From Sphingopyxis alaskensis RB2256 (GTDB lineage: Bacteria; Pseudomonadota; Alphaproteobacteria; Sphingomonadales; Sphingomonadaceae), in contig NC_008048.1 in the NCBI RefSeq assembly GCF_000013985.1, positions 2,542,001 to 2,606,000 of the forward strand: 64,000 nt of DNA, in the 5' to 3' direction. Shown piece after piece: positions 26,136 to 34,164 of this stretch. The number at the start of each line of letters is the position of its first letter. The stretch's first letter is position 1. The notes under the pieces were generated by a model. It was not told the DNA's origin, searched no databases, and saw only the letters and a list, made by a program, of their open reading frames with translations. Both the position numbers and the translations under genes were made by a program.

Positions 26136-26612
26136 ATGAGACGACTGACGATTACAGCAATCGCATTGGCCATGCTGGTGGCCGTCCCGGCTCAGGCGAC
26201 CGAGCCTGCGGATTATCAGGGCGCGGCGGCAGCGCTCGCGCAGTATAAATCGGCGATGGAGAAACTGGACCTGACCGGCGTCGAGGCCCTCTTTTCGCCA
26301 GACGCCCAGATATTCGAGTCCGGCGGCGTTGAAGGGAACTTCGCCCACTATCGCGACCATCACATGGGTCCCGAACTCAAGGAATTCAAATCCTTCACCT
26401 TCCGCAATTACAAGATTTCGGTTCGCGGCGAAGGAAATATCGCGATCGCAACCGAGACCTACAGCTTCTCGATTGTGCTCGCGAGCGGCGAGACCATCGA
26501 ACGGGATGGCGTCGCTACGAGTGTCCTCAAACAGGACAACGGAAAGTGGCAGATCTTCAATCTCCACAGCTCCTCACGCAAGCCGAAGGTGCGGCCGGCG
26601 GGTGGCATCTGA
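26136..26612 (+). CDS. Secreted DUF4440 / SnoaL-like protein
   Basis: It is 158 residues with a signal peptide (RRLTITAIALAMLVAVPAQA) and an NTF2-like fold typical of DUF4440 (YKSAMEKLDLTGVEALFSPDAQIFESGG; GVATSVLKQDNGKWQIFNLHSS). The HYRDHHMGPELKEF segment is shared by metal-cluster members. It follows the copper ATPase by 52 bases and is probably in the same transcript. Its function is not established. Confidence 0.82.
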   Translation: MRRLTITAIALAMLVAVPAQATEPADYQGAAAALAQYKSAMEKLDLTGVEALFSPDAQIFESGGVEGNFAHYRDHHMGPELKEFKSFTFRNYKISVRGEGNIAIATETYSFSIVLASGETIERDGVATSVLKQDNGKWQIFNLHSSSRKPKVRPAGGI

Positions 26613-26840
26613 GCGGGCAAAAAAGGGGCTAGTCCTCACGATCTCTCCGAACCCACACCTAGCAGGACGCATGAGCCCGAGCGGGTGTGGGCACCCTGAA
26701 ATGGCTCGTCGCGGCAAGTACGGAAACGCCTGCCTCGTCTGTGACAAGGGCAAAGCTGTTGGGGTGCGTATCATCTGTTGCACAGCCGCCGCATTGCGTT
26801 CGGCTGCAAAGCTCAAGGCCTGTTATGCGGGAGATAGATA
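26613..26840. other. Intergenic stretch with hairpin and candidate promoter
   Basis: CCCACACC (26652-26659) and GGTGTGGG (26684-26691) can pair around a 24-base loop; there is no T-run, so it is not a clear terminator. The candidate ECF promoter at 26745-26771 follows. A short Cys-rich frame (GKYGNACLVCDKGKAVG) begins at 26701 but has no ribosome site and I do not call it a gene. Confidence 0.4.
26745..26771 (+). promoter_or_regulatory. Weaker candidate ECF promoter before cytochrome c
   Basis: It reads CAAGGGC, 14 bases, GCGTAT. The -10 and the spacing are those of the copper promoters; two bases of the -35 differ from the copC site. The cytochrome c gene starts 69 bases after the -10. Confidence 0.42.
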
Positions 26841-27470
26841 ATGGAGCGATTTCGAACTTTCGATTTCCGAAAGCATATGCCGAGCGTGACGTTCACGCTG
26901 CTGGCGGTTGCCCTGATAGCGGGCGCGGGTGCGATCACCGTCTATCTCGGCCTATATAATATAGCGGCCGATGCCCCCCATAACCGGCTGACTTACAGCG
27001 TCATCGAAACATTCAGGGAGCAATCCATCGCAGCCCGGTCCGGATCGATCGCGGTGCCGGCGGATTTGGCGGCTCCGGCGCGGATCGCATCGGGCGCCGG
27101 ACTATACACGGAGATGTGCAGCGGCTGCCATCTGGCGCCCGGAATGGAAAAAACCGAAATGAGTCAGGGGCTGTATCCGCAAGCGCCCATCTTGTTCAAA
27201 GGTTCGGAACGTTCGGCTGCGGAGCAATTCTGGATCATCAAGCATGGCATCAAGATGACCGCCATGCCGGCCTGGGGGAAAACGCATGATGATCGTCTCA
27301 TCTGGGATATGGTCGCGTTTGTCCGAAAACTCCCTGGCCTGTCGCCGGCACAATATCAGGCTATTACGCAGAATGCGCCAATGGACCATGACGCGATGAT
27401 GAAGGGCATGACAGAGGCGGAAGGCGCGAGTCAGAAACCAAGCGGAGCGGGCGAACACGCAGGGCACTGA
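26841..27470 (+). CDS. Membrane-anchored c-type cytochrome
   Basis: It is 209 residues. One N-terminal membrane helix (about 14-38) anchors a periplasmic domain with a single haem site CSGCH at about residues 93-97; MTAMPAWG offers the distal Met. The tail is His/Met-rich (MDHDAMMKGM, GEHAGH), suggesting extra metal binding. Class I mono-haem cytochromes often accompany copA/DUF4440 in copper islands, perhaps passing electrons from Cu(I) oxidation (inference). The start gives a short basic leader; the preceding GGGAGA is an adequate ribosome site. Confidence 0.85.
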   Translation: MERFRTFDFRKHMPSVTFTLLAVALIAGAGAITVYLGLYNIAADAPHNRLTYSVIETFREQSIAARSGSIAVPADLAAPARIASGAGLYTEMCSGCHLAPGMEKTEMSQGLYPQAPILFKGSERSAAEQFWIIKHGIKMTAMPAWGKTHDDRLIWDMVAFVRKLPGLSPAQYQAITQNAPMDHDAMMKGMTEAEGASQKPSGAGEHAGH

Positions 27471-27655
27471 GGTCGTCGACAATTATGCAGCGCCGGGCGT
27501 GAACGGGCTCGTTTCGACCTTCCATTCCCGCCCACCTTGCCGGTGGGACGGAAGGTTTCGCCTTTCGCTAAGGGCCGGATCGAGCGAACTGTCTTGGCCG
27601 GCAAGCCGCAGGTGGAAAACAGCAATTCGGAATGGATCAAGCGGGGGCTATAAAC

Positions 27656-28933
27656 ATGAAGCGCGATCTTGTTCGCGAACTGATCGAGCGCTGGCGCGGC
27701 GATTCCGGCTCGACCTATCAAAGCTGGTTCCTGTGGGAGGAACGACTGAAGAATTTTCGGTCGATCAGAAGAGGAATCTCGCAGGTCGTCGCCGAAATTG
27801 AGGCCGGCACCTTCGGAGCGGCATATCGGGGCTCGTCATTGGAGATCATTGTTCATTCAATCGCCGAGCAACGACAGATTTTCAAAGGTGCGGATCATGC
27901 TTTCTTGTGGAAGCCCAAACTCCGAATCCCGGATATCTACGAGAACGCCGACAATCAACGAGCTTTTGGCAGACTTCTTCACCATTGCTCCTGTTGCGAT
28001 ACCGCCGAGGAGGTCGTCGCCGGGATCCTCGCAATCGACAGACAGAAGATCAAGGGGTTGGGTCCTGCGGTAGCCAACATTCTCTATTTTCTGCATCCCA
28101 CCCTTGTGCCTCCGTTCAATACGGCAATCGTAAAGGGCTACAACGCGCTGACGGGTGCGAATGTGAAGCTTGGCAGCTGGGAGCATTTTCTCGCGATGCG
28201 CGCGGGCATTCTGGATCTCAACGATTGCTACCGGGATCTTCTCTCCAACGATTTGGGCGCGATAGGAGGGCTGCTGTTCGATATCGGATCGGGACGGTTT
28301 CCAGCCCCACCGCTCAGCGGTTCGAGCGAAAATGCTCGCGATTGGATGGCCTTGCTGAATGAAACGCGCTCACAGTCCGACAAGTTCGATAAGGGGCTTG
28401 CAAATCAGAAAGAGAGCGACCGGACGCATAGCGAAGTCCAATCCTGGCTTCGGGACCTCGGCCTTGCACTTGGATATGACGTCTGGGTAGCGGCAAATGA
28501 CCGGGGGCGCCTTCATGAGGGTGTACCGCTCGGGTCTCGATGCCTCGATAGCTTGCCGCATGCCATCGCAACCGCTCAAGGAAGCGATGCCATAAGACTG
28601 ATCGACATCTTATGGCTCGAGCAATCGACGGCTACGGTCGCGGCGGCATTCGAAGTCGAGCATTCGACATCCATTTATTCCGGAATTGTCCGCATGCTTG
28701 ATCTCGCGCTGAGCAGCGAGAATCTTCATTTGTCGACGCCACTTTTCCTGGTTGCACCCGATGCGCGAGAAGCCGATGTCCGCGCTCAGCTCCGACGCCC
28801 GGCTTTCAGCCGGATCGGTGATCTCGACATTTCCTACCTGCCCTACGCCGAGCTCGAACAGAACAGGGTCGCCATTGCCCGCTTCGGTACGGGCCTGAAG
28901 GCGATCAAGGCGATCTCCCATCCATTGCCGTGA
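27656..28933 (+). CDS. Unknown protein: HhH-like N-terminal part, PD-(D/E)XK-like C-terminal nuclease part
   Basis: It is 425 residues. Around residue 130 the stretch IKGLGPAVANILYFLHP has the form of a helix-hairpin-helix DNA-binding element as in DNA glycosylases. The C-terminal half has LIDILWLE, 17 residues from its Asp to AFEVEHSTSIYSG, a D...ExE arrangement like that of BamHI rather than the usual ExK. The protein ends with a LFLVAPDAREADVRAQL block. No methyltransferase partner adjoins it. Lower GC than the flanking copper genes suggests transfer. It may be an orphan restriction or repair nuclease; the family was not recognised with certainty. Confidence 0.7.
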   Translation: MKRDLVRELIERWRGDSGSTYQSWFLWEERLKNFRSIRRGISQVVAEIEAGTFGAAYRGSSLEIIVHSIAEQRQIFKGADHAFLWKPKLRIPDIYENADNQRAFGRLLHHCSCCDTAEEVVAGILAIDRQKIKGLGPAVANILYFLHPTLVPPFNTAIVKGYNALTGANVKLGSWEHFLAMRAGILDLNDCYRDLLSNDLGAIGGLLFDIGSGRFPAPPLSGSSENARDWMALLNETRSQSDKFDKGLANQKESDRTHSEVQSWLRDLGLALGYDVWVAANDRGRLHEGVPLGSRCLDSLPHAIATAQGSDAIRLIDILWLEQSTATVAAAFEVEHSTSIYSGIVRMLDLALSSENLHLSTPLFLVAPDAREADVRAQLRRPAFSRIGDLDISYLPYAELEQNRVAIARFGTGLKAIKAISHPLP

Positions 28934-29240
28934 GGCAGCCGACGACGCGTAGGCCTCCGAAAGCAGTTGGTCTTTGCATCCTCGCGGCGTCACAGGGAAA
29001 GCCGGGCATCGAAATCGCGCGCGCTACCGACGTTCAGGATGGGACTAGCCCGTATCTGTTCGTGCCATCTTACTGTCCGGCTCATCGTGCCATCAGCAGG
29101 GCCGTTCAAGTAACGGCGCCGGTGAGAACAGGGACATATCATGTCCTGCGTTCAGAGGAAGTATTCCCCCCGGGCGCAAGCGCCCAGGGGGACCGACGAC
29201 CGTAGGGGAGTCGCCGGGGGACCTCGCAGGACGAGGAACC
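28934..29240. other. Gene-free stretch with hairpins
   Basis: No convincing gene was seen. A strong hairpin at 29165-29192 (stems CCCCC/GGGGG and GGGCG/CGCCC, loop CAAG) lies after the stop of the minus-strand TonB receptor and may end its transcript, although it lacks a T-run. A smaller GGACAT/ATGTCC hairpin precedes it on the plus strand. Confidence 0.45.
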
Positions 29241-31355
29241 TCAGAAAAAGTAGCGCAGCTGCAATCCGTACTGGCGCGGCTCGCCGTAGATGTAGAGCGG
29301 AAGAGTAGGGTTCGAGACACCCGTCGCGTCCGTCCCGATCGTACTATAGCTCACATAGCGCTCGTTGGTGAGATTTCGGCCATAAAGCGCAATTTCCCAC
29401 GCTTCGCTCGCCGGCTGCCATGCGACACGCCCATTTATAAGGGTCGTGGCGTTTCCGGAAAAAAGCGGATTGTTGCTGGGCTTGAAAAAGATGCTGTCGC
29501 GCCAGGAGATATCGGTCCGTAATGTCAGCATTCCGCCGCCCAGGGAGGCCTTATATTCTCCGCCGAGAGTGATGTTCCACTTCGGCGCGTTCGGCAGCCG
29601 CTTGCCCTTGAGGCTTGCGCCGACGTCGTCAAAATAGACATCGTAGCGCGCATCGAGATAAGCGATCGTGGATGTAAGCGTCAGGCGATCGAACGGCCGT
29701 GCCATCAGTTCCGCTTCAACGCCCTTGATCGTCGCCTTGCCGGCGTTGGTGGTACTGGCAACGCCATTATTATACTCGACCACCTGAAGATTGGTGTAAT
29801 CATAATAGAAGGCCGAAAAATTAGCTCGAAGCCGGCGATCGAGGAGCGTCGACTTCAAGCCGACTTCGTAGCTCCAGACATACTCCGGGAGGAAAGGCCG
29901 CCCGTCTCCCAGCTGGAATCCACCCGATTTGAACCCGCGGGTTGCCGACGCATAAGCCATGACGTCATCGGCAAGGTCGTAATCGATCCCAATTTTCGGA
30001 GTCCAGGCGGTCCAGGATGATTTGGGCTGACCGGCATCGACCTGATTTCCGTTCAGCAGGACACGATATCCGAAATCCTTTTTTTCGTATGAGTATCGAA
30101 GCCCTCCGGTCAATCGCAGGCGGTCGATGAGTTCGTAGCTTGCTTGTCCGAAGAGCGCGAATGCATTCGTCGTATTGTTTTCCGGGATCGCGAGCCGACG
30201 ACCCGGTTCGATGATCCGTATTTCGTCGTTGCCCTTTTCATTCAGATAGAATGCTCCGACGATCCAGCGCAGCTTGTCCGCATCGTTGTTGAGAAGTTGG
30301 AACTCTTGCGTGAAACTGCGGGAACGTTCGTAAAATTCGATATCGCGGAGGAAGAGGTCAGTCGAGTCAACGTCGAGCGCCTGGACGACCTTGCTCTTGC
30401 GCAGCGCCGTAATCGAGCGGAGCGTGACCGGGCCGCCGTCCCAGTTCATGGTCGAGGACACGCCCCAGGCATCGACATCGTAACGCGGCAGGCGGTCGAG
30501 TGCGGCCTCTTTGTCATTGGCCGGGATCGTCGCCCCCGCATCGACGAAGCCTTGCGGATAAAAGGGCCGAACAGACCGCGCGCCGGTCTCGCGATCACGG
30601 CTGGCATCCGCCCGCAACACGATCTCAAGACGGTCGCTCGCGTCAATCGCAAGCGTCAGTCGTCCAGCGAGATTATCTTCGTTTTGGTATCGCCGTCCCG
30701 AGACGACGTCGCGGTAGATGCCGTCGCGCTGGTTGGCAAGCAAGGTGAGGCGGCCTCGGACGCCCGCTCCAAGCGGTCCAGAAATCGTGCCGCTCAGCGA
30801 GCGCTTCTCGTAATTTCCGACGGTGAGTCCCAGCGCGCCAGTCAAATCCTCCGTAGGCATTTTGGAAATGATGTTGAGTGTGCCGCCGGCGGAGTTGCGA
30901 CCGAAGAGAACGCCTTGCGGTCCGCGCAGCACCTCGATGCGTTCGACGTCGAACAAATCCTGATAGTTTGTGGTCGGGCGCGAGATGTAGACGCCGTCAT
31001 AATGGACTGTCGTGCTGGGGTCGGTCGCAACGCCGAACGCCGAGGTGCCAATTCCACGAATATTGATGATCGCCATGGAATCGTTGGTGATCGACACGCC
31101 CGGCACAAAAAATTGGAGGTCTTCGACGTTTGATATGCCCGTTGCCGTAAGCGCCTCGCCGGTCATCGCTGTCACCGAGACGGGAACGGACTGCAGATTT
31201 TCCTCGCGCTTCTCCGCCGTTACGATGATCTCGGCGAGGCCGTCCGACTGGGCTTCCTGAGCCTGCGCGGGAAACGCGACCGCCACCGCAATCGCCGCCA
31301 TCGAGCTTCGCTGCATTGCGCGCTTCGTCGACGAATAACAGTATAATTTGTTCAT
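29241..31355 (-). CDS. TonB-dependent outer-membrane receptor
   Basis: It is 704 residues. A signal peptide precedes the TonB box region LAEIIVTAEKREENLQSVPVSV, typical of the sphingomonad receptor group often loosely labelled pesticin/ferric-siderophore type. Plug (INIRGIGTSAFG; VERIEVLRGPQGVLFGRNSAGGTLNIIS) and barrel ending LQLRYFF are complete. The DNA is lower in GC than the copper genes. It stands alone; a near-match to the ECF promoter lies at 31498-31524. The ligand is unknown; regulation hints at a metal complex. Confidence 0.92.
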   Translation of the reverse strand: MNKLYCYSSTKRAMQRSSMAAIAVAVAFPAQAQEAQSDGLAEIIVTAEKREENLQSVPVSVTAMTGEALTATGISNVEDLQFFVPGVSITNDSMAIINIRGIGTSAFGVATDPSTTVHYDGVYISRPTTNYQDLFDVERIEVLRGPQGVLFGRNSAGGTLNIISKMPTEDLTGALGLTVGNYEKRSLSGTISGPLGAGVRGRLTLLANQRDGIYRDVVSGRRYQNEDNLAGRLTLAIDASDRLEIVLRADASRDRETGARSVRPFYPQGFVDAGATIPANDKEAALDRLPRYDVDAWGVSSTMNWDGGPVTLRSITALRKSKVVQALDVDSTDLFLRDIEFYERSRSFTQEFQLLNNDADKLRWIVGAFYLNEKGNDEIRIIEPGRRLAIPENNTTNAFALFGQASYELIDRLRLTGGLRYSYEKKDFGYRVLLNGNQVDAGQPKSSWTAWTPKIGIDYDLADDVMAYASATRGFKSGGFQLGDGRPFLPEYVWSYEVGLKSTLLDRRLRANFSAFYYDYTNLQVVEYNNGVASTTNAGKATIKGVEAELMARPFDRLTLTSTIAYLDARYDVYFDDVGASLKGKRLPNAPKWNITLGGEYKASLGGGMLTLRTDISWRDSIFFKPSNNPLFSGNATTLINGRVAWQPASEAWEIALYGRNLTNERYVSYSTIGTDATGVSNPTLPLYIYGEPRQYGLQLRYFF

Positions 31356-32001
31356 TATGCTTCCCCTGTTTCGAAGAACTGCCCTTTCGCGCAGCCCAAA
31401 TGAGTTTCGGGGAAGTCGAGGACAAAAACATGCATGCCCGGAAACCGCTGCTTACGGCTTCCGGGTTCAAGCACCCAACATCCCCTACTGACATTGATTA
31501 CGCACCAGAACGACTCATCCCTCAAAAATGGTTCGGGCGACGTAAAACCATCGGAATTGGGCTCCCCGATTTGTTCAGATCGCCAGGATGAAGTTGATCC
31601 GGAACGCCCAAAGGCTCCTACCTTCATCCAGAAGCGGCGCTTTTCGCTTCTGCCCCTCGTCGGAGCCTTGGTCGGCGCCGTGCACGTGACGCAATCGCTC
31701 GCTTGACCCTATGGTCAGGTCTTCCCCGTGGAAGCCTATTTGTTCGCTCTGATGCCGGTCCTAGCCGCGGAGATTCGATGGCGCCTGACCCAGGCACTTC
31801 GGACGGCCGTCGCAACTCCGGACGCGGCAGCGGCGAGACACTGCGGCTGCGATCCGCGCTAGCCTTCAGCTCGATGTCGCAGCCGGAGTTACCATCCCAT
31901 CGCTTGTAGCCGGGATGCTGGAACCATTTGCGACCGATTGACACCAGTTTGAGGGAGGTGAGACGGGCCGTCAGCACCATCCGCCCCCAAGACCAGTCGG
32001 G
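31356..32001. other. Gene-free stretch upstream of TonB receptor
   Basis: No supported gene was found in either direction. It contains the candidate ECF promoter at 31498-31524 and a perfect hairpin CAGAAGCG/CGCTTCTG (31629-31652). A stop-interrupted plus frame from about 31640 (LLPLVGALVGAVHV, stop, FPVEAYLFALMPVLAAEIRWR) has the feel of a decayed gene, but no family was recognised. Confidence 0.4.
31498..31524 (-). promoter_or_regulatory. Near-match ECF promoter before TonB receptor
   Basis: On the minus strand it reads TGAGGGA, 14 bases, GCGTAA. It differs from the copper promoters only in the last base of each element and has the same spacing. The -10 is 142 bases from the receptor ATG, similar to the long leader of the first TonB operon. 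Confidence 0.5.
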
Positions 32002-32400
32002 CTAGATCTGCTCGAACGCCGCTATGATCGGGCAGTGGAGCGTGTCGGCGGCAGCGCATTGGCGCGACAGGCCCATGAGCGCGCGCCGCGCCACATCGAG
32101 TTCGGCGATCGTCTTTTCGATCGCCGCGATGCGCGCGTCGGCCAGTTCGCGCGCTCGCGCGCGATCGCTCGACGCGTCGAGTTCGAGCAGTTCGGCGATC
32201 TCGGTGAGCGTAAATCCCGCTGCCTGTGCCGATTTGATGAAGCGCAGACGGCGCAGAACCGCCTCGTCGTAACGCCGGACTCGGCCTTCCGACGGGGCGC
32301 TGGCCGACTGAGGCGGAACGGGCAACAGGCCGCGGCGTTGGTAATAGCGGATCGTCTCGACATTGACGCCGCCCTGCCGGGCAAGCTGGCCGATGGTCAT
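32002..32400 (-). CDS. cueR: MerR-family regulator, CueR-like
   Basis: It is 132 residues: N-terminal MerR winged helix (MTIGQLARQGGVNVETIRYYQRRGLLP), a dimer helix, and a metal loop with C115-x7-C123 followed by PII, as in the Cu(I)/Ag(I)/Au(I) sensor CueR (C112-x7-C120-PII). Ser occurs at 77-78 where mercury-type MerR has its third Cys and CueR has Ser77. The operator (32414-32445) nevertheless looks like a mer operator. It is divergent from a glutaredoxin-MauE gene that it probably activates. The ATG at 32400 gives the canonical MTIGQLA start. Confidence 0.85.
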   Translation of the reverse strand: MTIGQLARQGGVNVETIRYYQRRGLLPVPPQSASAPSEGRVRRYDEAVLRRLRFIKSAQAAGFTLTEIAELLELDASSDRARARELADARIAAIEKTIAELDVARRALMGLSRQCAAADTLHCPIIAAFEQI

Positions 32401-32413
32401 GTCACGCAAGGCC

Positions 32414-32445
32414 TTGACTCCGTACTATGGTACGGAGCCTATATA
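32414..32445 (+). promoter_or_regulatory. MerR-type operator/promoter for the glutaredoxin-MauE gene
   Basis: -35 TTGACT (32414-32419), a 20-base spacer and -10 TATATA (32440-32445). The spacer holds the dyad CTCCGTAC-TATG-GTACGGAG (32418-32437). The overlong spacer is the hallmark of promoters untwisted by MerR proteins, and the arms resemble the Tn501/Tn21 mer operator core (TCCGTAC-N4-GTACGGA). Confidence 0.85.
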
Positions 32446-32480
32446 GCGGGAAGCGATCGGGAATCAAGAAAGGCGAATCG

Positions 32481-33302
32481 ATGAATATGCAGGTTCAGCG
32501 CGCGAACGAAAGCGCGCCAGCGCACACTGGTGCGGCGGTTTCGGGCAAGCCGCGGGCGACCATCTATCGCATGGTGATGGAGCAGCATATCTGCCCCTAT
32601 GGCCTGAAGGCGCTGCATCTGTTGCGCAGCCGCGGCTATGACGTCGAGGATGTCTGGCTGACGACCCGCGAGGAAACCGACGCATTCAAGGCGAAACATG
32701 GCGTCGCGACGACGCCGCAGACCTTCATCGAAGGCGAGCGGATCGGCGGTCTTGACGATCTGAGGCGCCATCTCGGTCTGAAAGTCCGCGATCCTAAGGC
32801 GCTTACCTATAAGCCCGTCATCGCGCTCTTCTCTATCACCGCGCTGATGGCGCTGGCCGCCAGCCAAGCGGTGTCGGGCACGCCCTTCACAATCCGTGCC
32901 GCCGAATGGTTTATCGGGTTCAGCATGGCGTTGCTTGCCTTCCTCAAGCTCCGCGACATCGAGAGCTTCTCGAGCATGTTCCTGAACTATGACTTGCTCG
33001 CCAAACGCTGGGTACCCTATGCTACCATCTATCCCTTTGCGGAGGGTCTTGCCGGCATCCTGATGATTTCTGGCGCGCTGAACTGGATATCGATTCCGGT
33101 GGCGCTGTTCATCGGGATCATCGGCGCCGTGTCGGTGTTCAAGGCGGTGTATATCGACAAGCGCGAACTCAAATGCGCCTGCGTCGGCGGCGACAGCAAT
33201 GTGCCGCTGGGTTTCATCTCACTGACCGAAAATCTGATGATGATCGCCATGGCGCTGTGGATGCTGGTCGCGCCCGCCGCCATGACAATGGGCCATTCTT
33301 AA
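32481..33302 (+). CDS. Glutaredoxin-MauE/DoxX fusion membrane protein
   Basis: It is 273 residues. Residues ~30-100 form a glutaredoxin-like domain (YRMVMEQHICPYGLKALHLLRSRGYDVEDVWLTT; GVATTPQTFIEGERIGG), with a single-Cys CPYG-type active site; residues ~115-270 are four to five membrane helices of the MauE/DoxX type, with KCACVGGDSNVPLG near the end. It probably handles thiol redox state at the membrane under metal stress. The MerR-type operator directly upstream indicates induction by the divergent CueR-like regulator. Confidence 0.85.
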   Translation: MNMQVQRANESAPAHTGAAVSGKPRATIYRMVMEQHICPYGLKALHLLRSRGYDVEDVWLTTREETDAFKAKHGVATTPQTFIEGERIGGLDDLRRHLGLKVRDPKALTYKPVIALFSITALMALAASQAVSGTPFTIRAAEWFIGFSMALLAFLKLRDIESFSSMFLNYDLLAKRWVPYATIYPFAEGLAGILMISGALNWISIPVALFIGIIGAVSVFKAVYIDKRELKCACVGGDSNVPLGFISLTENLMMIAMALWMLVAPAAMTMGHS

Positions 33303-33404
33303 CGGGTCCGGCGTAACCACGACGGGACAGTCGGCGAACAAGTGAGCGGGATCTCCACCCCGGTTTAGATTGACGCCAAGTTTGACAAGGATCATGCTTC
33401 GACC

Positions 33405-33767
33405 GTGAAACGCTGGCTCACCTTTCTACTTCTTGTCGGAGCCTTACTCGGCCTTCTGGCGCAGGAGACCGCATTCGCCTCGGCGCCCGCGCTCCCGTCG
33501 GCCGAGACGGCGTTCGCGGCGGCGATGAGCGACGAATGCGCGGAGATGATGGGGATTAAAAAATCCCAGAAGAGCGCTCCGTGCAAGGGCCTCACGCTCG
33601 ACTGCATCGCCAAGATGGGCTGCGCGCTACCGCCCGCCGTCGTCTCTCCGGCTACCCCCCTTGCCGAAAAGACATTTGTCGCCGGCTCTTTCGATCCGCT
33701 TCCTGTCCGGCGCCTCGCCGGAAGAACATTCGGCCCCGAACCCGACCCGCCCCTATTTCTTGCCTGA
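33405..33767 (+). CDS. Small secreted Cys/Met-containing protein
   Basis: It is 120 residues with a signal peptide (KRWLTFLLLVGALLGLLAQETAFA). The mature part has SDECAEMMG, APCKGLTLDCIAKMGCALP, giving four Cys and several Met, then a Pro-rich tail. GTG start. It opens the run leading to cusCBAF and is probably a periplasmic metal-binding accessory. No family was recognised. Confidence 0.65.
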   Translation: MKRWLTFLLLVGALLGLLAQETAFASAPALPSAETAFAAAMSDECAEMMGIKKSQKSAPCKGLTLDCIAKMGCALPPAVVSPATPLAEKTFVAGSFDPLPVRRLAGRTFGPEPDPPLFLA

Positions 33768-33831
33768 ATTGCCGACGCGCACCGGCTCGTCCCGGCGCGC
33801 GGTTTCACGCTTTTCAATCAAGGAATTCAAC

Positions 33832-34098
33832 ATGAAACCGTTTTTTGCCGTTGCCGCGCTCGCGGCAGCAACGCTTGCCGCTCCCGTCCTCGCCCAAGAA
33901 CCGTCCGGCGGCCATCATGAATGGCAGACCCGCCAGGTGCCAGGGCCGAACAAGTCCAATACCACCTCGCGAGTCCGCGTCTGGGTCAAGGACAAGCCGG
34001 GACAGATGGCGCATTGCGACTGCGACATGATGAAGGTGAGTCCGGCGGACTGCATGAAGAATATGTCCGGCGACCAAAGGATGCCCCCGCAAGGGTAA
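33832..34098 (+). CDS. Small secreted His/Cys/Met-rich protein
   Basis: It is 88 residues: a signal peptide ending VLAQ, then HHEW, and HCDCDMMKVSPADCMKNM, a cluster of Cys, Met and His suited to Cu(I)/Ag(I). AAGGA precedes the ATG. It lies 66 bases before cusC in the same direction. The family was not recognised; a periplasmic chaperone role is inferred from residues and context. Confidence 0.7.
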   Translation: MKPFFAVAALAAATLAAPVLAQEPSGGHHEWQTRQVPGPNKSNTTSRVRVWVKDKPGQMAHCDCDMMKVSPADCMKNMSGDQRMPPQG

Positions 34099-34164
34099 CG
34101 GTCTTTCTTCCCCGGCGTACAGACGCCGGGGAGGCTTTCGCCCAGTCCACAGCAGGGGGACATC

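Noticed and set aside
26701..26841. Short Cys-containing frame before cytochrome c
   Set aside because: No ribosome site, no family, and the candidate promoter lies inside it.
28930..29205. 91-residue plus-strand frame after the nuclease-like gene
   Set aside because: GTG start overlaps the previous stop without ribosome site; no recognisable sequence.
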